Assembly (NCBI GenBank): GCA_900617975.1
Contig: UZAE01000803.1
Location: forward strand, 1-18,053
From: Rodentolepis nana
Lineage: Eukaryota; Platyhelminthes; Cestoda; Cyclophyllidea; Hymenolepididae
DNA: 18,053 bases
Direction of reading: 5' to 3'
Positions within the stretch are counted from its first letter, which is position 1; the number at the start of each line of letters is the position of its first letter. The position numbers and the translations under genes are program-made. Shown here piece after piece: positions 1 to 12,003 of this stretch. The notes below the pieces were generated by a model that ran no database searches, was not told the origin of the DNA, and worked only from the letters and a program-made list of their open reading frames with translations.

Positions 1-307
1 TGGCAGGCGTCTTGGTGGTTATCATTAGCTCTTTAGTTGACTTCAGACTTCACAGAGGGGAAGGAACATCAAATTGAAAAAAAAGTCGAGAGGGGGGGGG
101 AACAGGAGAGTGTTTTAAAGATGTAAGAGACAAACACAAAGGTAGAAAAAAGGTGAGGTGAGTGCTGTGGAAATAGTCGAATGTGGCATTGAGTGAGGTG
201 ATGGTAGTTTGAAGTGAGAAGTCAACTGCCAGTCAATAGACTTTTTTGCCGTATGAATATACGTTGCCCAGGGTGCACCACGTGGAGGTAAGTCTATCGC
301 ACACCCC
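1..307 (-). mobile_element. SINE-like retroposon, copy 1 (3' end cut by window edge)
   Basis: Copy of a dispersed element seen five times here. In sense orientation (minus strand) it starts with GGGGTGTGCGATAGACTTAC at 307, passes a CCACGTGGTGCACCCTGGGC block, a C-rich tract (the G-run near 94-102) and T-rich tract, and reaches the 3' block ending in GCCTGCCA at the window start. Its A-rich tail and the left target duplication lie outside the window, so the right boundary at about 307 is set by comparison with the other copies. No protein is encoded. It appears to sit upstream of, or within an intron of, the plus-strand gene whose exons begin at 683. Confidence 0.75.
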
Positions 308-682
308 GTGTATTCAACATTGATTATCCAATCTAGCAATTTCTCTTGCTGTCTGGAGCCTGGAGTCTGAAAATCACTGCACACATTTTCGAATAACTTC
401 AATATTGGCATTTCATATTCAAATTACTTGTGAGATAATTTAAGCAACATTTAAATTCTGCTTTGTTCGTGACCATCCATTTAAATACTGATCGGATGTA
501 TGTACAACTTTATCGCTTTAATAGATAACCTTAGTAGTAAATCTACCATGGTTTTAAAAAAAGGACTAAAAATTACCAGGGATTCATTATAATGCAACCT
601 CATGTTACCAAAAAATTAGGCATCCATGATATTGGCCCAAAAAGCACAAAATATTTTCAGGCGCATAGATTGTAAATTTTAG
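308..682. other. Non-coding stretch, probable intron of the 683-2066 gene
   Basis: No supported exon. It ends in an acceptor-like TGTAAATTTTAG at 671-682, directly before an open exon. A 35-codon minus-strand frame starts with ATG at 411 and runs into the retroposon; it has no supporting similarity or splice sites and is not called as a gene. Confidence 0.4.
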
Positions 683-2066
683 CTGAGCAGTAAGGTCTTA
701 AAGAAATGGACCCGGTGCTCCGTTGAGGTGATGAAATCTGAGCACCCAAAACGAGAGAGAGAAATTGCAAAGTTATCTCAAGGGTTATTTGAGACGCCGT
801 GCCAGGCACGGAGCTCACTATTAAATCATTCACCAGTTTACAATACACAGCCTTTCACGCAAAAACGAGCCTTGAGAATGGCAGAAAACTACGTTGCCAG
901 TGTAGTATGGTTATATGGTCGACAAAATGATGTTTCAGATCCTCTAAGGTAAAATAGAAGTTCCGAACCTTCGTTACAATTTACCCACCTAAAAAATGAC
1001 TATTTTTAGAACATGATAAGGTTAAATGTTTAATATCTAACCAAAACCTGTTCATTCTTTTTTCAAGACTTACCGTTGAGAGGTTAAGAGTAGATTGGAT
1101 CCTCATGTTGGTAAAAATGACCGACGAATATGAGGAATATATGCAGGTTGGAATTGCTCAGCCTGAGACAAACCAATTCATCTTCCCCCTTGAATTATAT
1201 TCACGAGTAAGGGGTGTGTGATAGACTTACCTCCACATGGTGCACCCTGGGCAACGTATACTCATACGGCAAAAAGTCTGTTAACCGGCAGTTGACTTCT
1301 GGCTTCTAACTACCATCATCATATTCGAATACTTCCACAGTACTCACCTCACCTTTTTTCTACCTTTGTGTCTGTCTCTTTTACATCTTTGAAACACTCT
1401 TCTGTTCCCCCCCCCCTCTCGAGTTTTTTTCACTTTGATATTTCTTCTCCTCTGTGAGGCTTGAAGCCACCTAAAGGGCTAATGAAACTATCAAAATGCC
1501 TGCCATTTGATATAAATAAATAAATATTCACGAGTAAACCACGGATAACTTTCTAAATATAGTGAAAATCATCTACCATAAAACGAACCATTAAAACGTC
1601 TATTTTTTTCTTATTTACGAAATATATTACCATGAGTTCCACTATCATGCGATTTAATCCACAGGGGACCATTTAAATATGCTGTTTTTAGGCAGGGATA
1701 TATATGGAATCAGTGTCATTTAATTAATTTATTTTTAGTTATTAGTTTTCATATCAAGTCATGGGGAGATGTATCAAAACCTCGGTTACAACAAACGTAG
1801 TTGCCACTTTAAAAGAGAAAATGAAGATGTAGAATAAATAGAGTTAAGAAAAATCCATGTTCCCTGAACAAACAGGAGAGATGATCGGTTAATGTGATCA
1901 GTACCCAGTGACTCCTCACTTGCTTTCATTTTAGTGGAGTCGAAAGTCAAAAAGAAATTTAACAAGTTTTTTGGGTGGGACGGTACGTGAGAACTTTGGA
2001 GATGTCAGTCCCGAGGAGAAAAGGTTTTGGCCACCCAAGGGTTACCTACTAATCTCCGTCTATTAG
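683..2066 (+). CDS. Unrecognised protein, last three exons (5' end missing)
   Basis: I do not recognise this protein. Three exons join in one frame: 683-948 (acceptor TTTTAG, donor AAG|GTAAAA), 1068-1146 (acceptor TTTCAAG, donor CAG|GTTGGA) and 1935-2066 (acceptor TTTCATTTTAG, stop TAG). Introns are 119 and 788 nt. Lengths of 266, 79 and 132 nt give phases 2 and 0 and a continuous 158-residue C-terminal part. Visible features are a basic, charged start (KKWTR, KREREIAK), a probable helical stretch RALRMAENYVASVVWLYGR, a helix VERLRVDWILMLVKM followed by acidic TDEYEEY, a basic WSRKSKR, and a C-terminus ending PPKGYLLISVY. No signal peptide or clear membrane segment is seen. Earlier exons probably lie left of the window. 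AATAAA 37 nt after the stop supports the 3' end. The exon chain is fairly convincing; function is unknown. Confidence 0.6.
1211..1523 (+). mobile_element. SINE-like retroposon, copy 2, with target duplication
   Basis: Sense orientation on the plus strand: starts GGGGTGTGTGATAGACTTAC at 1211, contains a long C-run, CTCTCGAG and T-rich tract, and ends TGCCATTTGATATAAATAAATAAAT. It is flanked by direct repeats ATATTCACGAGTAA at 1197-1210 and 1524-1537; the first bases could be shared with the tail, so 11 to 14 bp are certain. A short repeat tail plus a long target duplication is the mark of a non-LTR retroposon copied by LINE machinery. It lies in the 788-nt intron 1147-1934 of the unrecognised gene, in the same orientation as that gene. 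Confidence 0.85.
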
Positions 2067-2102
2067 AATGTACAAACAAAATGAATTTCATGGACCATTT
2101 TC

Positions 2103-2108
2103 AATAAA
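2103..2108 (+). promoter_or_regulatory. Poly(A) signal AATAAA
   Basis: Canonical AATAAA starting 37 nt after the TAG at 2064-2066. The position fits 3' end formation of the plus-strand gene and supports exon 1935-2066 as the terminal exon. Confidence 0.5.
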
Positions 2109-4301
2109 CATGGCCCTTTCATTACTTTATCTCTATACATGTAGATATTTAGCAGCTCACTTAAACAAAATGGCTTGCCTCTGAATCGCATTGGATAATG
2201 AGTACAAATAGTGGTTAAAAGAGTTAATTGAAGAATTTCAATCTTGAACCGACCCCTTATTGCTAACTGCAATTTTGAGTAAGGTCTCTTATTTCTTGGA
2301 AAATTCATTACGTGAGACTGTTGGTGTCTTTGTGATGCACTTTGCTTTGAAAACAAGTGGGTGATAGTTGAATTTGATGTAAATTTTCCGGGCTAATTTT
2401 TTTCATTCATCTTTCCTCTAATTTCTCAGTTCATATCTAGTTAAAAGCCATCTGATTGCAGAAGAAGACGGTCACATGAAGGAGCCAGATTTAAACAATT
2501 TTGGTGATGGCGCCACCCCTAACTTTAGAGAGCAGTTCGTTGGCTAAGAAGACGAGATGATACTAGCTTACATTGTTTTAAAGGAGCGTTTATAGCTTAT
2601 ATAGGACAATTAAATTTTAATTAACTACTCTTAAATTATTTATTAAATAATGTAGTGAATATGTCTGCTTTTATTTCTCCCATTTCAATAATGAAGTTGA
2701 ATAATTTTATAAAATTATATAGAAGTTATATCGGTTGAAATTATATCAGCATTATTGATGGTATAATTGCCAATCCTATGAATGTTTGATGGCCTATTCT
2801 AAGTGAAGTAGCTTACATCAAAGAGCTTCCACGGAATTAATATTGGGGATAATGTGTCCGCACCATTGACAATCCCCTACATTGTCTTCCATTCCCCACC
2901 AAGAGTCGACCTAAGTCATACGCTATTAGCATAATTAAGGGGAAAGTTATATACCGCCGCTGATTCCTCTTCCACTCCAAAGCATCTCACCACCCTCCCC
3001 TCTTCATATTCGTCTGACTCCTATAATAATAGCGATGTGGGTACCAAAAGTCATACAATTATGCAAGAACTTCGGCGATTAGCATAAGCAAATAGCTTAG
3101 TGAGGCTGAATCCACAAGTGGATGAGGATGAATGAATGTTTACGTGGGACTTTTCTTCTCATGGTCCCATCACTAAGATGCACCACTACGTGGCTTTATG
3201 AGGACATTAGATTTAATTATGTCATAATTTAGATATCAATATGATCGTCGAATGAAAAGTCTACACTATTGAAAGTCATCGAGCATAGGTTTAATGATTA
3301 GTAGAGTAGTTTAGACCTATCAATTTGAAAGGCACTAATGTAACAATATCGAACGGAAAACCGACGTATCTCCTTTTTGGGGGACTGAATTTAAATCAAA
3401 CGCACATTCTGTATAGAAAGAACAGTTCATGATGTCAGGGAATTCGGGAAACATATTATCTTGGCTAAAATTCCAAAAGTATTTGGGTTGAGAGAAATGA
3501 GTGAAATTTCTCAATTTTCCTTACTATTCCTATATAGGAAATCAATTTATTATTAAACTTGCTCTGACAGAAGTTTGGTTGTGGGAAATCTTTACATGGA
3601 CAAGGAATGATAATTCATTGCTAAATGTGCAATTGCAAGAAATTCGATTATTTTTATTTTTAAAATAATTTCGCAGGTCGTTCCAACCTCCACATGGCTT
3701 TAAATAGATTCGACTATCTCTGAATGTTTTGGACATCACTCAACGCAGAAACCTTAAGATTTAATCTCGAAAATTTAATTTCGGAATTTTCAAAAATTAC
3801 TCCACCTATGGATCATACTTTCAGAATTTACAAATGAAACACAAAAATATTTAAGTCACCTTTTCGAATTATTCACCATTTTCTCGATCACCATTTACTC
3901 CTCATTTGGCTCTCTCTCACCTTTCGCCAACTCAAGTGTATTCCATAATTAAACTTTGGTTAGATTATTTCTTCCAAAAAAGACACCTTTTGACGACTTA
4001 TACTGGTTTCAATCCAATTACCATCAGTTATCACGGCCTTTTTATCCTACAATATGTCTTGTGTAATACAATACATAATTTTGCATTTCCCGGAACTACT
4101 TAGTTCAGACGGGAAAATCTGCTCAGGTAGTATGCATGTTAATATATTTAATATTAGTTAATCAAATTACAGTATCCTTCAAACTGCATGAAAGCAATCC
4201 CCTTCTTCTATCTTTATCACCAAAACCTAAGATCTTGTATTTCCATACTAATTAATGGCTACAGTGTACTAAAAATGATCGAGCGAACATTTCCTTTCAG
4301 A
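2109..4301. other. Intergenic AT-rich stretch, no gene supported
   Basis: No recognised coding exon on either strand. Open frames here are short, start with non-ATG codons or show no protein family features. A 38-codon plus-strand frame at about 2431-2547 follows a TTTCTCAG acceptor-like site, but it cannot be joined in frame to the exon at 1935-2066. The rest is AT-rich sequence. Confidence 0.4.
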
Positions 4302-4316
4302 AATTTACATGAAATT

Positions 4317-4633
4317 TTTTTCAAATGGCAGGCTTTATGATAGTTATCATTAGCCCTTAAGTTGACTTCAGGGTTCACAGAGGGAGGGGAACATCAAATT
4401 GAAAAAAAAGTCGAGAGGGGGAGGAACAGAAGAGTGTTTTAAAGATGTAAAAGGGACAGACACAAAGGTAGATGAAAGGTGAGATGAGTACTGTGTAAAT
4501 GGTCGAATATGACATACAGTGCGGTCATGACAGCTTGAACTCAGAAGTGAACTGCCGGTTTATAGACTTTTTTGCCGCATGAGTATACGTTACCCAGGGC
4601 GCACCACGTGGAGGTAAGTCTATCGCATACCCC
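4317..4633 (-). mobile_element. SINE-like retroposon, copy 3, with target duplication
   Basis: Sense orientation on the minus strand: starts GGGGTATGCGATAGACTTAC at 4633 and ends CCTGCCATTTGAAAAAA at 4317. It carries the same CCACGTGG block, C-rich and T-rich tracts as the other copies. Flanking direct repeats AATTTACATGAAATT lie at 4302-4316 and 4634-4648 (15 bp, perfect). This is the clearest insertion in the window. It lies in intergenic DNA. Confidence 0.88.
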
Positions 4634-4648
4634 AATTTACATGAAATT

Positions 4649-6230
4649 GAATTAGGTAAGTTTAAGAAAGACCAAATGGAACAATGATGTTTCATAGTTT
4701 CCATCTACTTGGACTCAAAACTCTCTGGAAATTACGCCTTTAAGATCAAGGCGGTCCAAACCGCGATTGGAGTTACGTGGGAATCCTTGTTTCATGACTA
4801 AACGTATCCTCAAATTTGTAAAGACCCTGCATTTGGGTAAATGTTATGTTAAGAGAAAGGTTCCCCTCCCCTTTTGTTCAAACGGATTATACTAAAATAC
4901 ATTAAAAAGTGCATTTGGTTCGATATTATAGTATTATGAAATGAATTTTACAAACACGAAACTGTGTGCTGATTGTGGGTGGGTTATATGGCGTTCCTTA
5001 ATGGATTTATTGATATTGGCATGGTCAACGCCTTTATAACTTAACCATGGTCTGTGCCAGTTTAGCAATATTATTTTGAGACGAAATTGAGTAAATGGGC
5101 CACAAATGACCTGAATAGAAGATGAAGGGGGGGCTCTCTTAAACGTGATAAAAAGCTGGCGACATGGGTTATATGAAAAGAATGAACTGCAAAATTTGCC
5201 GCCAAGACAGTTTTTTTACCTTTTACTCATGGCCTCTAAATTTTTAATAAACCGATTTGTAAAACACGTAACACAATTAAAGATTAAGTTTAATTATTCA
5301 ATTACTTCATCTATAAGCTAATATTAAATATCTATATAGGCCAATACTTAGATTATTGATAAGATTCAAACTTCCTCTCGTGGAAACACGATTATGCAAG
5401 CTACTATCTATTATTAGAGATCACTTTTAACCTCGTAGAATATTTCACCATGGAATCTATGCTTACGAGTGATTTAACCTACAGAGGGGCCAAATTTAAG
5501 TACGGTTATCAGATGAATCACGTATTTGAGTCAGCGACGCATTAAGAGACAGGTTACACCTAAAATGAACTGCCTAGAACCGGATAAACCGCTTTCCGGT
5601 TTCAATAAGATTACGGCCCCACTAAATATCTTAGGACAGAAATAGCTGAAAACGACTTTCTTTTTTTTTCTAAAGATGACTTAGTTTTCACCACACCATT
5701 TCCATGAGTCATTAGGTAATCAATGAAGTCGGAGGGTGGAGTAAAAATGTCAAGCATAAAATTGGGAGTGAGGAGGGGGGGGGGGAAGGATGATAGCTAA
5801 CCGGGCTAAATAGCAGCTGATATTCTTAAGAATGAAAGCAGAAAATCAATAGTCACCTCAAAATCTACTAAGGGAAGAACGTCAAATTGAGCACACGTCT
5901 GATTTTCTTTCAAATGTGCCGATACTGCTTAAAATTGGCACACAGAAATAAACTAAAATACACAAGCAAGGCTCAAAGAGACGGGAACTGTTTCGAAACG
6001 AGTTTCAGGCCCCATGTCCATTTTTTCTTCCTTCAGTTCAACGCTTTTTGCAAATTAAAATTAACTTATTTAAAAGGGACATAAAGAACTATACAACCAC
6101 AAAGAGGAAATTAATGCGAATGGGTAAGAAGAGGATAAAGAAGGGTGCCGAAATATTTCTTTTAGTTTTCTTAGTGTTTAAGGGTAGGGGTGCAAGAACT
6201 CTCAGTTCAATGCATGTGTATCACAACTAT
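4649..6230. other. Intergenic stretch, no gene supported
   Basis: No supported exon. It holds a run of 11 G at 5775-5785, a short inverted repeat AACCGG/CCGGTT at 5578-5601 with a 12-nt loop, and a small TCGTG-GAAA-CACGA hairpin at 5378-5391. The lysine-rich frames near 5887-6296 look like chance readings of A-rich DNA downstream of FOXJ1. Confidence 0.4.
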
Positions 6231-6236
6231 TTTAAT
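6231..6236 (-). promoter_or_regulatory. Possible poly(A) signal ATTAAA for FOXJ1
   Basis: The minus strand reads ATTAAA (plus TTTAAT) about 87 nt after the FOXJ1 stop. It is the best variant signal seen just downstream; no AATAAA on the minus strand was found closer. A weak call based on a six-base motif. Confidence 0.25.
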
Positions 6237-6322
6237 AAAGTTATAAAAAAACCGGCAAAAGTCAGTGTTTTAGAGGTGAAAATCAACAAACGGTGAATAA
6301 GAAAAAAGGAAATGAAATAAAG

Positions 6323-8641
<2,319 letters not shown>

Positions 8642-9535
8642 ATCATTGAAAAATATTATTTTAAATTAAATAAATAAAGCTGAATGGTTATAAATGACGA
8701 AAGTAGTGGATTAACGCAACAGCTGAATAAAATTCGAAGGAGGAACGAGGTGTCCGAGATATATATTACCACAGAAAATTAACTCTGTAAAACAAATCTA
8801 CTGATCAAAATATTTAAATTAAAGATACTTCAAAATATTACAACACAAATTAAAAAAGAAAATAAATTACGCCAAGTTGATAATTAGTTATTTTAGATTT
8901 TGCCCATTTATTATTAAAAGTTATAAAATGCAATTTTTGTAATTTTAGTTCTACCATTTTACATAACCTTTCAAAATTGATGCGTTATTGAGCTCGATAA
9001 TGCTCCAATACCAACCTAAAAATCATTAATAATTTAACAGACTGAGTCGGAACATGTAATCACCGGAATTAATACAAATAAAAACAGTTTTCCATTAACT
9101 AAATTAAGTACCCTAATAGTTTACTCCTTGCCTGTTCATCTGCGTAATATGAGGTTGAATGGCTTGAAATTCTTAAGAAAATTCTCAAACGTGTTTAAAT
9201 AATTTCAAAGAAATGTTTAAATATATATTTTGATTTGCTGCTTAAGTTATACGACAGAATTGCTTCATATGTAAGTAATATTTGTGTAATTCTAGTTGTT
9301 TTCTACTGGTTCATTCCTAAACAAAATCAATTTTAAAGTGACTTCAAATTATGAGGAATGACGTCCCATTCATGACCTACAAGTTAGGCGTTAAAGATCT
9401 GCTAACGGTGTTTTTCAGGTGTGCCTATGGAAAATTTTTAGTGGGATTATCTAACAATTTCTATTCCTATGTTTTATGACAATATTTTATCTTCCAAAAG
9501 GATTAAATTTTCATTCAGTCTGCTTTTCACTCTAG
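8642..9535. other. Divergent intergenic region between FOXJ1 and MRPL21
   Basis: An 894-bp AT-rich region between two start codons pointing away from each other, so it must hold the promoters of both genes. Minus-strand acceptor-like sites (TTTTATTCAG, ACCATTCAG) lie within about 70 nt upstream of the FOXJ1 ATG. A CRE-like TGACGTCC occurs near 9359-9366. Neither proves function. No exon was recognised. Confidence 0.45.
9520..9535 (+). promoter_or_regulatory. Splice acceptor abutting the MRPL21 start codon
   Basis: CTGCTTTTCACTCTAG is pyrimidine-rich, ends in AG and touches the ATG. It could be the 3' end of an intron after a non-coding first exon, or a spliced-leader trans-splice site, a process known in flatworms. 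No matching donor or 5' exon was identified upstream. Confidence 0.5.
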
Positions 9536-10307
9536 ATGGCTTTGAATTGCAGCTGGGTTTTAGCCGTTGGTCCAAGAGTTTGTTCTTCATTAATAACCCG
9601 AACTACTTCATTGATTCTCCCATCAAGTTTCCGAACTATTCACACCTCCTATAATCTTTACGACTGGATCCGCCGAAATACGCCCAGAAAGCCTTATCGG
9701 CACAAGATTGACCGTGTTCAGAGCGTTCTTGAGGAAGAAAGGTTATCTGTTTAAAAATTTTTTCATCTTTTTAGAATTGACATTGAACTAAACAAATGTA
9801 TATCTGAGAAGGATCTTTCAGATTCTGATCTGCAGATTTACAACGGTATGCCTTAAGGATATATTTTGATTTTCCTATAGAGGTTCGAACTAATGTAGCT
9901 AAATCGCTTGCCCTGAATAATTCAAGAAATTTTGCAGTCATTCATTTTGCTGGCAAGCAGTTTAAAGTTACAAATAACGATTTAATTTCCGCAAAAGCCC
10001 CACTTTTGGAGGCCCAGCCTGGTGAACTAATTCGTTTCGAAAAGGTACTGCTAGCAGGGAATTCCGACTTCACAATAGTTGGAAGACCTATTCTTCCCAG
10101 AAACAATGTCCTGGTTACCGCTATGGTGGTTGAAAAGACACTTCAGCATCCTTCGCTTTGGTATCAGTTTCATCGAAGAAGACGTCATCGAGTTATGCGA
10201 GGTAGGTATTAACACACATGTTTTTTCTTGATCGCTGTTTCCTTTTAGTGTTCCAGGACAATCTTGTCACTCTGCGTATTGTAGATGTATGCATTGAAAA
10301 CCTGTAA
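9536..10307 (+). CDS. MRPL21: Mitochondrial large ribosomal subunit protein bL21m, complete
   Basis: Structural protein of the mitochondrial large ribosomal subunit. Four coding exons, 9536-9741, 9775-9845, 9881-10201 and 10249-10307, with introns of 33, 35 and 47 nt, join to 218 residues (human MRPL21 has 205). The N-terminus is Arg/Ser-rich and weakly acidic (MALNCSWVLAVGPR...), as expected of a mitochondrial presequence. The bL21 domain covers about 110-218, with AVIHFAGKQFKV (the AGKQ/GGKQ signature), FEKVLLAG, the basic WYQFHRRRRHRVMR and the C-terminal LVTLRIVDVCIENL. The ATG follows directly on CTGCTTTTCACTCTAG, a strong splice acceptor, and the upstream frame has a stop (TAG), so translation starts at 9536 after cis- or trans-splicing. 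It is convergent with SAP18 and divergent from FOXJ1. Confidence 0.95.
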
Positions 10308-10910
10308 AGTTCTGTGAATATATAGAAATAGCATCCATCATTGTCTTCTATTTGAATTGTTTTATGTGTTGAATCATTAATTTTACCTATGGATACTAAT
10401 TTTGACTCTCTAAGCATATGGTCTTTCTTGAAACAATGCACTGTTTTGCACTTAAATTTATTCTACTTCATGCTGGCATTTAGGCCAGTTGATTTCGCAT
10501 TTCACCTTTGAGTCGCCTAAAATTGATTTTTCGCATATTTTACTATAGTTGTCGTAAATTCTTTTCCGATATGCCTGTTATTAGTAATTCGTACTTCTTG
10601 CTTTATGATGCTGTATTTGTCCTTCGTTTTGTGGATATTTCCGATCACAAAACCTCTGCACTCCAGCTTAGGTCTTTCTCAATCTTGTTACATCTGTTAG
10701 AATAATTTGATTATACAAGGCGATTTAGCAAAAAATGCAACTATGAGAAGAAGCGGGGATCGAATATGCTCTGTTTTGTTTGGCGTCATGTGTTAAATTT
10801 TCGGTTTCATTTTTAATGATTCCGTCTTGACTAACCGATTCATCTGATTTCTCCGACACGTAAGTGAAATTAGCAACGACAATCTAAATGTAACGCCAAA
10901 GGTTCTAAAC
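10308..10910. other. MRPL21 3' flank, no further gene supported
   Basis: Contains the 3' untranslated region of MRPL21 and AT-rich DNA. No clear AATAAA was found in the first 100 nt after the stop. A 65-codon plus-strand frame at 10508-10705 starts with a non-ATG codon, resembles no family and is not called. Confidence 0.35.
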
Positions 10911-10924
10911 AAATGTTTAGTAAA

Positions 10925-11253
10925 TTGGGGGTGTGCGGTAGACTTACTTTCAAGTGGTGCACCCTGGACAACTTATACTCATACGGCAAAAAATCCATTA
11001 ACCGGCAGTTGACTTCTGACTTCAAACTACCATCCCCCCACTGTCATATTCAACTACTTCCACAGTACTCACCTCACATTTTTAATACCTTTATGTCTAC
11101 CTCTTTTACATTTTTGAAACTCTCTGCTGTCCCCCCCCCCCCTCCTCCCCTCTCGACTTTTTTCACTTTGATGTTCCTCCTCATCTCTGCAAAGCCTGAA
11201 GTCAACTAAAGGGCTAATGGTAACCATCAAGACGCCTGCCATTTGATATAAAT
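10925..11253 (+). mobile_element. SINE-like retroposon, copy 4, with target duplication
   Basis: Sense orientation on the plus strand: GGGGGTGTGCGGTAGACTTAC from about 10927, a C-run interrupted by T (near 11130-11150), TCTCGAC plus T-tract, and the 3' end GCCTGCCATTTGATATAAAT. Perfect direct repeats AAATGTTTAGTAAA flank it at 10911-10924 and 11254-11267 (14 bp). It has more substitutions in the 5' block than copies 1-3: TTTCAAGTGG stands where the others read CTCCACGTGG. Confidence 0.88.
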
Positions 11254-11304
11254 AAATGTTTAGTAAAGTTTATATCGCCAATATCTGTCAAAGACGCTAG
11301 TTGG

Positions 11305-11596
11305 ATGACAAGTTTTCCAGCTTCAGTGATAGTGTTTATCGGTGGTTTGATGAAGATTAAAACATAAGGAAGTTTGGCACAAAACTAATTCAACTCGTCT
11401 CTTATCACCTTTGAATCAATATACCAACGATAAAGTGGAGTTCAATCGTAATAATCGGTACTCGCATTATTTGTTGTTGAAAAGACGGAACGATTTTGCC
11501 AAGCTTATCTCTAGGCGCGCGATTCGTAGTTGCACCCGACTAAGTGAAACTAACAAGAACCCAACAGGTGCGAATAACAGTGGAGAACATGTCTAA
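11305..11596 (+). CDS. Possible small two-exon gene, about 84 residues, unrecognised
   Basis: Tentative. ATG at 11305 opens nine codons to 11331. A 37-nt candidate intron (11332-11368, GTGTTT...ATAAG) joins in frame to an open stretch 11369-11596 ending in TAA. The predicted product is basic and hydrophilic (EVWHKTN, NQYTNDKVEFNRNNRYS, LLLKRRNDF, ISRRAIRS) with no signal peptide or known motif. The second part has higher GC than its surroundings and the intron size fits this genome's tiny-intron class. The donor is weak, however, and no homologue comes to mind. It could equally be a chance open frame or an exon of another gene. Confidence 0.25.
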
Positions 11597-12003
11597 GATA
11601 AAATCAGTTTGAGGATATCTTTATTGTAATTGGCGTAATGAATATTCATTTCTAAGCTCCATGAAGCCTAGTCCTTTTCTTAGCCTCCGGTTCTGAACAT
11701 AACATAACGTAATTATATAAGGGCAGGCCAGTAAATACAGCAGTTTATATCATCAAACACATATTTCGCTATAAAAGGTGACACGAGTTTTTATGTTTAG
11801 GTGAAATGGATTACCATGGATATAGACGGCTATCAGATAAGGGAGAAACAAAGACATAAAGTGATGTTCTTTCGAATAAGCAATTTTCACCATCAATTAC
11901 CCAAAATTGAGTTTTGAATAATTTTTCTTTAATTAATCATCTCATGATGGTATATTTGCTGAGATAAAACTGTACACGCAAACAGGGAAAAACCAGATAT
12001 TAA
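11597..12003. other. Convergent intergenic stretch before the SAP18 3' end
   Basis: No supported gene. On the minus strand an ATTAAA (plus TTTAAT at 11928-11933) lies about 70 nt past the SAP18 stop and may be its poly(A) signal. The remainder is AT-rich. Confidence 0.35.

Noticed and set aside
1..307. Hammerhead ribozyme in the retroposon, as in schistosome SINE-like repeats
   Set aside because: No CTGATGA core with matching GAAA was found in any copy on either strand.
115..411. 98-codon minus-strand frame starting MPILKLFENVC
   Set aside because: Most of it runs through retroposon copy 1. The frame is not conserved between copies: copy 4 is open in another frame of the 5' block and copy 2 has a stop. 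Only 35 codons lie outside the element, with no family match.
1..1523. Inverted copies 1 and 2 read as the ends of one large DNA transposon
   Set aside because: Copy 2 has its own target duplication at 1197-1210 and 1524-1537, so it is an independent insertion, and host-like exons lie between the copies.
2063..2356. 97-codon minus-strand frame
   Set aside because: Non-ATG start, overlaps the 3' end of the better supported plus-strand gene and shows no motif or splice context.
2431..2547. Possible extra terminal exon (acidic, ending FREQFVG) after a TTTCTCAG acceptor
   Set aside because: It does not join in phase with the GTACGT donor-like site inside exon 1935-2066, and that exon already has its own stop and poly(A) signal.
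5887..6296. Two overlapping lysine-rich plus-strand frames
   Set aside because: Non-ATG or chance starts in A-rich DNA, no family features, in the 3' flank of FOXJ1.
10913..11209. 98-codon plus-strand frame over retroposon copy 4
   Set aside because: It is a chance reading of the non-coding element and its target duplication; the equivalent frame is interrupted in copy 2.
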